Positions 51,733-58,151 of a DNA stretch of 58,151 nucleotides are shown one piece after another. Positions within the stretch are counted from its first letter, which is position 1; every line of letters starts with the position of its first letter. The stretch comes from an uncultured Eubacteriales bacterium (GTDB taxonomy: Bacteria > Bacillota > Clostridia > Peptostreptococcales > Anaerovoracaceae). The stretch spans positions 1 to 58,151 of the forward strand of contig CADBRA010000049.1 of NCBI GenBank assembly GCA_902796965.1, given 5' to 3'. Under the pieces are notes generated by a model, which was not told where the DNA came from, searched no databases, and saw only the letters and a program-made list of their open reading frames with translations. Both the position numbers and the translations under genes were made by a program.

Positions 51733-52659
51733 TCAAGCTTTATTGTGCAATGCTTCTTTTAGAACCTCGCAGCGCCTTTTTATGCTTTCCATGACAATCG
51801 GAGTATCTCCAGCGTACTCGAAACCGTGCACAGTTCCTTTGTTAAAGCAGAACTGAACGTTTACGCCTGCAGCGCTGAGGCGCTTCGCGTATTCTATTCC
51901 CTCGTCGCGCAGCGAGTCGAAGTCAGCCACTTCAATGTATGTATCAGGCATTCCATTGAGGCTTTCAGCTTCGTTTGGCGATGCGTAGCAGAACTCCCCC
52001 TGTTTCAGTTCAGGCGTATACCACTGCCAGAGTATTTCCGAATGTCTGCTGTCCCAGACAGGTGCATCGGTGATAGTTTTTGCTGATTCGGTGTTCATGC
52101 GCCTGTCTGTAACAGGATATATCAGCATCTGAAAACACGGAAGTTCAACACCTCTGTCGCGCGCCATGAGAAGCACGCCTGCTGCGAGATTTCCGCCGGC
52201 GCTGTCTCCGCCTACAGCGACCCTGTTCCTGTCTATTCCGAGCATTTCGGCATTGTCCATAACCCATTTGTAGACGGCGAAACAGTCTTCGTGAGCAGCC
52301 GGATACGCATATTCCGGGCACAGTCTGTAATCAGGGAATACTATCCTGCATCCGGCGCCGATCGCATAGCGTTCTGCATTTTTATATTGTGTTTCATCAG
52401 CTGGAAATACAAATCCGCCTCCATGAAAATATATGAGGCACGGAGCGTCCTTAACTGAATTTTCCGGGCAGAGAACAGTTACTGGCACTTTGTAACCGTC
52501 ATAAGACACTACGGCCGACTCACCGAAACGAAGTCTGTCATTTGCCGGGAACTTTTGTGCCTTAAGCAGATGTTGAATTCCAGGCATTATCTCCTTTTTC
52601 ATCGGAAATCTGAAATCAGCAAGTCTGTCAAACTGACTGTCAAATTTACGCTTTTCCAT
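51733..52659 (-). CDS. Alpha/beta hydrolase, hormone-sensitive-lipase family esterase
   Basis: About 308 residues. The oxyanion motif HGGGF (about 93), nucleophile GDSAGG (about 163), acid in ADFDSLRDEG and histidine in GTVHGFEY give a complete catalytic triad. Such enzymes hydrolyse short-chain esters in the cytoplasm. ATG 52659 gives a better distance to AGAGGTG than the in-frame GTG 52674. It lies 4 nt beyond the nicotinamidase-like stop, so an operon with fhs is plausible. Confidence 0.9.
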   Translation of the reverse strand: MEKRKFDSQFDRLADFRFPMKKEIMPGIQHLLKAQKFPANDRLRFGESAVVSYDGYKVPVTVLCPENSVKDAPCLIYFHGGGFVFPADETQYKNAERYAIGAGCRIVFPDYRLCPEYAYPAAHEDCFAVYKWVMDNAEMLGIDRNRVAVGGDSAGGNLAAGVLLMARDRGVELPCFQMLIYPVTDRRMNTESAKTITDAPVWDSRHSEILWQWYTPELKQGEFCYASPNEAESLNGMPDTYIEVADFDSLRDEGIEYAKRLSAAGVNVQFCFNKGTVHGFEYAGDTPIVMESIKRRCEVLKEALHNKA

Positions 52660-52678
52660 TTTCTGCCCATTCACCTCT

Positions 52679-53230
52679 TTATTTTCTGTTGGTTATATGT
52701 ATTTGGCACGATTCCATTGTATCGAGTGCTGCTTCGTGCTTTTCGGGCGTTACTCCGGCGCAGCACGAAGCGTCAACTGAAATTTTGACTTCAGGCATCT
52801 CCGCCTTGAAGAGAAGTGCGTTTGAGACGACGCAGATGTCGGTACATAGACCGACAAGTTCGATCGCAATACCGTCTTTTGCGTGATCATTCAGGCTGCT
52901 GAGCTTGTCGGCAAGGTCGAGCGACCCAAACGTCGGTTTGTCAAATATGTGGTCTTCTCTGATTAACGGAGAAAGTCTCCGGCTCATACGCCAGCCGTTT
53001 GAGCCTTTAAGGCAGTGGACTACAGGCAGATTCTGCCCTTCCTGAGTTTCAAGATAGTCATCCAGATGCGTGTCGCGCGTGGCGTAGACGTGTTCTGAGT
53101 CGTATGTCCTTATCTTGTCGGCGACTCTGTCGACGATCGCCTCTGCCTCAGGTGTTCCAAGAGAGCCGTCTATGAAGTCCTTCTGCATGTCTATTACGAC
53201 GAGTATCTTTTCAGGTTCAGTCACAGCCAT
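52679..53230 (-). CDS. Isochorismatase/nicotinamidase family hydrolase
   Basis: A 183-residue cysteine hydrolase. The triad is Asp in VVIDMQKDF (about 14), a Lys in the HCLKGSNGW region and Cys in VGLCTDICVVSNA (about 132). The sequence after the first Asp and the TRDTH segment (residues 51-55) suit nicotinamidase, which recycles nicotinamide to nicotinate, more than isochorismatase. The ATG shares its A with the fhs stop (TGATG), so it is translationally coupled to fhs. Confidence 0.85.
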   Translation of the reverse strand: MAVTEPEKILVVIDMQKDFIDGSLGTPEAEAIVDRVADKIRTYDSEHVYATRDTHLDDYLETQEGQNLPVVHCLKGSNGWRMSRRLSPLIREDHIFDKPTFGSLDLADKLSSLNDHAKDGIAIELVGLCTDICVVSNALLFKAEMPEVKISVDASCCAGVTPEKHEAALDTMESCQIHITNRK

Positions 53231-54897
53231 CAGAACAACCCCACAATTTTTCCATTTTCATCAATGTCCATGTCAAGAGCCGAAGGATGTTTCGGAAGTC
53301 CGGGCATCGTGAGAACCTTGCCTGTAAGCGCGACGATGAATCCCGCTCCAAGACTCGGTCTCAGTTCGCGGACAGTGATTCTGAATCCTGTCGGACGCCC
53401 CATGATGCTGCCGTCATCTGTGAGAGACATCTGTGTCTTTGCCATGCAGACAGGCATCTTGTCCCAGCCGAGCCTGTTATATGTCTCTATCTGCTTTTCT
53501 GCCTCATCTGTGTAATCTACACCATCTGCACCATAAACCTTCCGGGCAATGGTCTCTATCTTTTCTTTGATCGGCGCTTTTTCGTCGTAAAGAGGGGCAA
53601 AGCTGTTATCCTGTTCGCATATATCGATTACTTTTTCTGCAAGATCGATTGCACCGTTTCCGCCTTTTGCCCAGACCTCGGAGAGAGACATTGGATGCCC
53701 GTTCTCCACGCACCATCCTTCGAGAGCTTTGATCTCGGCGTCTGTGTCTGTTATGAAGCGGTTGATCGCAACTACATACGGAAGACCGAACTGCTGTATC
53801 GTGTCGATGTGCTTTGCGAGATTGCCGCAGCCGTCGAGCATAGCTTTTACGTTTTCATGTTTGAGGTCGTCAAACTCGACGCCGCCGTGCTGCTTGAGCG
53901 CTCTGATAGTTGCGACTATCACTACCGCATCAGGTTTGAGATTTGCGAAGCGGCATTTGATGTCGAGGAATTTCTCAGCACCGAGATCAGCGCCGAATCC
54001 TGCTTCTGTAACTGTATAATCAGCGAGCCTCATGCATGTCTTTGTCGCGATGACAGAGTTGCAGCCGTGCGCGATATTTGCGAACGGGCCGCCGTGAATT
54101 AGAACAGGATTGTTTTCGAGCGTCTGCACGAGATTAGGAAGGACTGCATCTTTCATGACCATGGCCATCGCGCCCTGGATTCCAAGATCACGGACGTAAA
54201 CAGGTTCATCATCATAAGTATATGCGACAAGCATTCTGGCGAAACGTTCCTTAAGATCCATGAGGTCGCTTGCGAGGCACAGCGCCGCCATGACTTCACT
54301 CGCTACGGTGATGTTGAAACCGTCTTTTCTCTCAATACCATTTGCCTTTGAACCCTGTCCGATCGTGATATCTCTCAGTTCGCGGTCGTTCATGTCCATG
54401 CAGCGCCTGAATACTACCTTTTCAGGGTCGATGCCGAGCGGATTTCCCTGGTGTATAGAGTTATCGAGACATGCGCTTACCAGATTGTTCGCAGTCGTGA
54501 TCGCATGCATGTCGCCTGTAAAGTGGAGATTTATGTCCTCCATCGGTACAACCTGAGCATATCCGCCGCCTGCAGCGCCTCCTTTAAGGCCAAATACAGG
54601 ACCGAGACTCGGTTCTCTTAACGCTATCATCGTCCTTTTGCCAAGGATATTGAGCGCGTCTCCGAGGCCGACAGTAGTAGTGCTCTTTCCCTCGCCCGCC
54701 TTTGTAGGATTGATCGCTGTGACGAGTATCAGTCTGCCGTAAGACCTGTCTTCAATAGACTTGAGATAATCGTTCGAAATCTTGGCCTTGTACTTTCCGT
54801 ACGGTTCGATGGCGTCCGCAGGAATTCCGGCTTTTTCCGCTACTTCGTATATGGGTTTTAATGTCGCGGCCTGAGCGATTTCCAGATCTGTTGCCAT
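53230..54897 (-). CDS. fhs: Formate--tetrahydrofolate ligase
   Basis: A 555-residue ATP-dependent ligase forming 10-formyl-THF. The P-loop [19 protein letters not shown] is at about 64-82; [37 protein letters not shown] and the C-terminal [14 protein letters not shown] are all conserved. With FchA and FolD (26.5-28 kb) it makes a complete formate-to-methylene-THF route. AAAGGA lies 10 nt before ATG 54897. No other methyl-branch genes (metF, acs) are adjacent. Confidence 0.98.
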   Translation of the reverse strand: MATDLEIAQAATLKPIYEVAEKAGIPADAIEPYGKYKAKISNDYLKSIEDRSYGRLILVTAINPTKAGEGKSTTTVGLGDALNILGKRTMIALREPSLGPVFGLKGGAAGGGYAQVVPMEDINLHFTGDMHAITTANNLVSACLDNSIHQGNPLGIDPEKVVFRRCMDMNDRELRDITIGQGSKANGIERKDGFNITVASEVMAALCLASDLMDLKERFARMLVAYTYDDEPVYVRDLGIQGAMAMVMKDAVLPNLVQTLENNPVLIHGGPFANIAHGCNSVIATKTCMRLADYTVTEAGFGADLGAEKFLDIKCRFANLKPDAVVIVATIRALKQHGGVEFDDLKHENVKAMLDGCGNLAKHIDTIQQFGLPYVVAINRFITDTDAEIKALEGWCVENGHPMSLSEVWAKGGNGAIDLAEKVIDICEQDNSFAPLYDEKAPIKEKIETIARKVYGADGVDYTDEAEKQIETYNRLGWDKMPVCMAKTQMSLTDDGSIMGRPTGFRITVRELRPSLGAGFIVALTGKVLTMPGLPKHPSALDMDIDENGKIVGLF

Positions 54898-55396
54898 GAT
54901 TCACTGTTTCCTTTCTTATGTTTTTCCTTCCATTTCAGCTGTAATTGTTACTTGCCCGTCTGCCTCGCGTTAAGAGGCGTTATTAAATAATAATAGCATA
55001 TCAGGGAGCTGTATTTACAGCAAAACATCAAAAAGACGCATGACAGCAAAGTATATTTGCTGCGTTCTGCCACGCGCCTGATTTTTCTGCCGTCAGGCTT
55101 TGTGCCACGTGCGCCGCCTGCCTGCGTCCGCTCCGCGGACAGAGAAGCACGGTGCTTTGTGCGCGTGAGCGCTCGTGAGGACGGAGCAAAAGAAAATTCG
55201 CTCCGAACGGATATGGCAGCCCTGCTCCGAAACAGATTTTCTGAGACAAAAATTCTTTCTGTAATGATTTACCAAACAAGAATTAAGGTCACATTATGAG
55301 AATGCTATAACAATTGAATCAATCATGTACACAATATTCTGAATAAAAATGTGTTCTCAAAAGACAGTAAAGTGTGTAGAATAGTAGCATTAATTC
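54898..55396. other. Divergent intergenic region rich in short palindromes
   Basis: About 500 bp between fhs and the 3-hydroxyacyl-CoA dehydrogenase gene. It contains GTCCGC-TCC-GCGGAC (55126-55140), AAGCAC-G-GTGCTT (about 55145) and other GC-rich self-complementary pieces such as GAGCGCTC. The left end is AT-rich and probably carries the fhs promoter. Confidence 0.5.
55126..55140. repeat. TCC-loop palindrome upstream of fhs
   Basis: GTCCGC-TCC-GCGGAC, preceded by CCTGC; it carries the arms and loop of the composite repeat seen on the opposite strand. Confidence 0.6.
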
Positions 55397-55514
55397 AGAA
55401 ATCAGTGCTTGATGCTCTGTAAGTGCCGCATGCATCTCCCGGAGACACATGTTTCGCTGATTGGCTCTGCATAGCTGCGGAGAGAGCGGATTTAATGAAT
55501 CAGCACTGATTTGA
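55397..55514 (+). ncRNA. Candidate structured leader of the 3-hydroxyacyl-CoA dehydrogenase gene
   Basis: AAATCAGTGCT (55397) pairs perfectly with AGCACTGATTT (to 55514). Inside are CATG-CA-TCTC-CCG-GAGA-CA-CATG and GCTCT...AGAGC enclosing CTC-GC/GC-GAG pairs, giving a three-way junction. It ends 30 nt before the start codon region. No known riboswitch class is recognised. Confidence 0.4.
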
Positions 55515-55556
55515 AGTTTCAGCCATAATCTGTGGTGCAGGAAAGTGAGGCATAGT

Positions 55557-56519
55557 ATGTCATTTAAGAAAATCGTACTCATTGGCGGCGGAGTTCTCGG
55601 CAGTCAGATCGCTTATCAGTCAGCTTACTGCGGTTTTGATGTCACGATCTGGATGAGAAGCGAAGGCAGCATAGGACGCACTCAGCCGAAGCTTGATGCG
55701 ATTCATAAAACTTATATCGATACAATAAACGTCATGGATACGCCGCAGGGCAAGTCCCCGCTCGTCTGGGCGCACGGAATTGCCGATCAGGATTCATTCA
55801 GCAAGGAGGAGTGCCTTGCGAAGGCTGAAAAAGCGTACAAGAGCATCAACCTCGAGCTCAGTCTCGAAAATGCGCTCAAAGATGCAGATCTCGTAATCGA
55901 AGCCATGTCGGAAAATATTGAGCAGAAACACGATTTTTATAAAACAGCTGCTCCGCTTTTCGATGAAAAGACAGTTGTTGTCACGAATTCGTCGACTCTG
56001 CTTCCGTCTATGTTTGCTGATGATACAGGCAGGCCTGAAAAATATCTCGCACTCCACTTTGCGAACTCTATCTGGAAGAACAATACAGCTGAAGTTATGG
56101 TTCAACCGAAGACAGATGAAAAATATTTCAATGAAGTTCTGGAATTTGCCAGAGAAATCCGCATGATTCCTCTTCCTCTTAAAAAAGAGAAGTCCGGCTA
56201 TCTGCTTAACTCTCTGCTCGTTCCGCTTCTTGATTCAGCAATGGATCTGCTTGTGACGGGCGTTTCGGATCCGGAAAGTATCGACACAGCATGGAAAGTC
56301 GGCACTGGCGCTCCCGTAGGGCCGTTCCAGATTCTCGACATTGTCGGACTTAATACAGCTTATGAAATTGCTGCTATGTCAGCTGCACAGCCTGACAGAC
56401 CGATCCCTTACGCTTACGCCGATATAGCGAAGATGCTCAAGGAAAAGATCGATAAAGGCGAAACAGGAGTATCTGCAGGCAAAGGTTTCTACGAATACGG
56501 TAAAAAGGACGAAAAATAG
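55557..56519 (+). CDS. 3-hydroxyacyl-CoA dehydrogenase family protein
   Basis: A 320-residue NAD-dependent dehydrogenase. The Rossmann motif VLIGGGVLGSQIAYQSA is at residues 6-22. TNSSTLLPS and LALHFANSIWKNNTAEVM correspond to the catalytic Ser/His region of 3-hydroxybutyryl-CoA dehydrogenases, and the C-terminal helical domain with GPFQILDIVGL is present. An insertion of about 30 residues after the first strands (GRTQPKLDAIHKTYIDTINV) makes it longer than Hbd (about 282). Substrate is thus uncertain. ATG 55557 follows GAGG (55547); GTG 55545 is in frame but overlaps that site. Confidence 0.85.
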   Translation: MSFKKIVLIGGGVLGSQIAYQSAYCGFDVTIWMRSEGSIGRTQPKLDAIHKTYIDTINVMDTPQGKSPLVWAHGIADQDSFSKEECLAKAEKAYKSINLELSLENALKDADLVIEAMSENIEQKHDFYKTAAPLFDEKTVVVTNSSTLLPSMFADDTGRPEKYLALHFANSIWKNNTAEVMVQPKTDEKYFNEVLEFAREIRMIPLPLKKEKSGYLLNSLLVPLLDSAMDLLVTGVSDPESIDTAWKVGTGAPVGPFQILDIVGLNTAYEIAAMSAAQPDRPIPYAYADIAKMLKEKIDKGETGVSAGKGFYEYGKKDEK

Positions 56520-56620
56520 TTTTGCCGTATAGCTGTATAATCAATATCTTTTAGTTGCGCTGACAGATACAGTTGCGGCTGAGAAAGTTCAGATTCGCTG
56601 GATTTTTATCAGATAAGCCG

Positions 56621-56668
56621 AAAAAACGGGGTGTGAAAAGAATAGTCTTTTTCACACTCCGTTTTTTT
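56621..56668. terminator. Bidirectional terminator between convergent genes
   Basis: AAAAAACGG-GGTGTGAAAAGA and TCTTTTTCACACTCCGTTTTTT pair over about 20 bp with one or two mismatches, T-rich on both strands. Confidence 0.9.
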
Positions 56669-56685
56669 AATCTGCACGGCGCCGG

Positions 56686-57516
56686 TCAGAGTGCTCTTAA
56701 ACCGGTGTTCAGACAATCGTATCGTATTGTCTTGCCCTTTATGCTGTAATCGGGCTTTATGCCGGCAAGATAAGGCCCTTTAAGAGGGCGTTTGATCACG
56801 ATTCTGCGAGGATGTGCTGATAAAGCTGCCCCCAGAAGCTCTTCTTCGTCATCGCACGGCTTTTCAAGTTCGTGTATAAGCTGAAATTTCTTTTTTGTCA
56901 GAGAGCTCTTGCGCTTTTCAGGAAACATCGGGTCGAGCAGTATGAGGTCGGGCGGTTCTTGTTCGCCCGCAGCGATGCGTTTCATCGCTGCGATGCTGTC
57001 ACCGGCCGTCACGTTCATGCGGCCGGCGGCAGCAGCGAGCTCTGGCGAAGCGGCGGCCCGCTTCACTGCGTCATCGAGCAGGAGTGCAATCACAGCATCG
57101 TATTCATACATCTCGACTTTGAAGCCGGCCGCCGCCAGAAGGAGCGAGTCCTCGCCCATGCCGGCGGTGGCATCGAGAGCCGTCAGGCTGTCATCAGCTC
57201 CGCTCCCGGCGCCTGCATTTTTAAAGCGCGCCGCTTTGACGAGCATTTCACCTCCGAGAGCTCCGCGTTTTATGCGGCGCACCATATGACTGAAGTCGCC
57301 GCGCATAGTCATGCCTCCGCCGGCAAGCGCGAGTCCGCCGGCGCCGAGTGTCAGAATAAGTTCGCTGTCATGATCGGCGCCGGATGATGCGCATGAGCTT
57401 TTTCCCTTCTGCGGCAGCTCCGTTATAACATATGATCCGAGCTTATACGCGATATGCTCCGCCTCATCTTTAAACGCTCTGTCGGTAATAAGGACGGGAA
57501 TGTTTCTGTTCATCAT
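56686..57516 (-). CDS. RsmJ-like class I SAM methyltransferase
   Basis: A 276-residue protein. The SAM motif I is ALDATAGMGEDSLLLAAAG (about 113-131), followed by VEMYEYDAVIALLL and the diagnostic LLDPMFPEKRKSSLTKKK and VIKRPLKGPYL. These match DUF548/RsmJ, the 16S rRNA m2G1516 methyltransferase known from gammaproteobacteria. A low-complexity Ala/Gly stretch around residues 45-75 and 100-112 is odd. ATG 57516 overlaps the stop of the upstream ferredoxin gene as ATGA and is 7 nt from GGAG; the ATG at 57522 is too close. Identity of the methylated base is inferred. Confidence 0.8.
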   Translation of the reverse strand: MMNRNIPVLITDRAFKDEAEHIAYKLGSYVITELPQKGKSSCASSGADHDSELILTLGAGGLALAGGGMTMRGDFSHMVRRIKRGALGGEMLVKAARFKNAGAGSGADDSLTALDATAGMGEDSLLLAAAGFKVEMYEYDAVIALLLDDAVKRAAASPELAAAAGRMNVTAGDSIAAMKRIAAGEQEPPDLILLDPMFPEKRKSSLTKKKFQLIHELEKPCDDEEELLGAALSAHPRRIVIKRPLKGPYLAGIKPDYSIKGKTIRYDCLNTGLRAL

Positions 57517-58145
57517 TGCCATTCTCCGGAGCTGCCGTCTCTGTCAGCGGAGCTGACGTAAGCTGCAGGTTTTATTGCCGAAACGAATCTGCTCCTGTTC
57601 ATTACAGGATGCTGCAGTCTGATAGCGCCCGTTACAGGACACTCCATGACACACGAACCGCAGTAGTAGCATTCTCCCGGATATGCGACGACAGGATGTT
57701 TCCCACTTTCAGTGCTCTTCAGCAGAACATCAACCTGGCATACGTCTGCGCAGCGTCCGCACGCTGTACAGAGATCGTTATCATAGATCAGTGGTTTGGC
57801 GCTTGAGCCTATGATGTCTGCGGTGAACGTGCCTGTAAGTCCGGACGGTGAGTCTTCTGTTTCAACTTCAGCGTGAGCAGGTTTTTCGGCATGATATTTC
57901 GCGGAAAGCTTTTCGGCGTCATCATCGAGCGCGGCGATATAGTCGGCATTGTGCTTTTCGTAGTTTTCTTTTAACGGGCCGAAATAGTCGAGCTCGATTC
58001 TGCCCTTCACAGCTTTTCCGTTTTCCTGCTTTATCGTTATGAAGCACCGTTCGCTTTCCGGATCTGTGATGCCACTGCCGTCTGATCTCTCGAAGCTCAG
58101 CGGTGTTGACGTATATTTTCTGAACATGCACGCCTGGATTATCAT
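57513..58145 (-). CDS. 4Fe-4S dicluster domain ferredoxin, possibly continuing past window edge
   Basis: Up to 210 residues. The C-terminal half carries two cluster motifs, CTACGRCADVCQVD and CYYCGSCVMECPVTGAI. The N-terminal half (about 1-110) looks like an accessory domain and includes a possible coiled region (LKENYEKHNADYIAAL). Its end reads AAYVSSADRDGSSGEWQ, partly encoded by a GGA-loop palindrome. Start candidates are ATG 58145 and ATG 58127; neither has a clear ribosome binding site and the window ends 6 bp upstream, so the true start may lie outside. It is coupled to the methyltransferase by ATGA. Confidence 0.75.
   Translation of the reverse strand: MIIQACMFRKYTSTPLSFERSDGSGITDPESERCFITIKQENGKAVKGRIELDYFGPLKENYEKHNADYIAALDDDAEKLSAKYHAEKPAHAEVETEDSPSGLTGTFTADIIGSSAKPLIYDNDLCTACGRCADVCQVDVLLKSTESGKHPVVAYPGECYYCGSCVMECPVTGAIRLQHPVMNRSRFVSAIKPAAYVSSADRDGSSGEWQ
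57543..57557. repeat. GGA-loop palindrome inside the ferredoxin gene
   Basis: GTCAGC-GGA-GCTGAC, identical over 15 bp to the copy in hcp (47597-47611) and read in the same frame as V-S-S-A-D. Confidence 0.65.
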
Positions 58146-58151
58146 CTTCGA

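Noticed and set aside
55028-55299. ORFs of 80-90 codons on both strands between fhs and the dehydrogenase gene
   Set aside because: They arise from GC-rich palindromic sequence; neither has a ribosome binding site or a recognisable domain.
1-58151. CRISPR array, prophage or toxin-antitoxin locus
   Set aside because: No regularly spaced repeats, cas genes, phage structural genes or toxin-antitoxin pairs are visible anywhere in the window.

Overview
The window reads as chromosome of an obligately anaerobic member of the Clostridia (Bacillota). The evidence is the gene content and neighbourhoods: Fe-S L-serine dehydratase (sdaAB-sdaAA), formate-tetrahydrofolate ligase with cyclodeaminase and FolD, hydroxylamine reductase (Hcp), a giant 2-hydroxyacyl-CoA dehydratase-type activase, a YdiF-type CoA-transferase, the Gram-positive blocks alaS-ireB-ruvX and dgt-dnaG-rpoD-trmK-nif3, strong AGGAGG-type ribosome binding sites and many TTG/GTG starts. 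No phage, plasmid or CRISPR locus is visible. I cannot name a genus.

Layout. 1-8.7 kb (mainly +): tRNA-Leu, a DUF47/Pit phosphate transport pair, a C_GCAxxG_C_C redox protein behind a structured leader RNA, tRNA-Gly (-), serine dehydratase, then alaS-ireB-ruvX. 8.7-11.4 kb: gene-poor DNA with large hairpins, a decayed small ORF, a LysM (YneA-like) gene with three LexA-like boxes, and an internally deleted IS200 element. 11.4-21.2 kb (-): one long run hisZG-hisD-hisB-hisH-hisF-hisI-polA-coaE plus two small genes, with a canonical promoter at the top; the PHP histidinol phosphatase faces away from it. 22-28 kb (-): a broken membrane-protein gene, a CoA-transferase, and the one-carbon set fchA-folD-panB. 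28.2-35.3 kb (-): a 6S-RNA-like element, yebC, then activase-ACT-DUF711. 35.9-42.4 kb (-): a small gene just downstream of RNase P RNA, then nif3, trmK, rpoD, dnaG, dgt. 42.7-49.7 kb: a lipoprotein, an EamA exporter, a metallo-beta-lactamase-rubredoxin fusion, and hcp plus ferredoxin facing a Crp/Fnr regulator. 49.9-58.2 kb: metallophosphoesterase, aldo/keto reductase, esterase, nicotinamidase-like hydrolase, fhs (-), a 3-hydroxyacyl-CoA dehydrogenase (+), an RsmJ-like methyltransferase and a ferredoxin (-).

How the parts fit. Serine breakdown, Fhs, FchA and FolD suggest a folate one-carbon economy that also feeds PanB. CoA-transferase, 3-hydroxyacyl-CoA dehydrogenase and the activase suggest amino-acid or acyl-CoA fermentation. 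Hcp, rubredoxin-MBL and Crp/Fnr suggest defence against nitrosative or oxidative stress.

Most unusual points. (1) A dispersed family of short palindromes with GGA/TCC loops lies between genes and also inside coding sequences, including a two-hairpin composite form inside polA. (2) Several unassigned structured RNA candidates occur (2163-2296, 4592-4687, 55397-55514), plus a 184-nt 6S-like RNA. (3) The his operon has a HisZ-HisG fusion, lacks hisA, hisC and hisE, and is translationally coupled to polA. (4) The NIF3 insertion domain is encoded as a separate gene 25 kb away from an insertion-less nif3.
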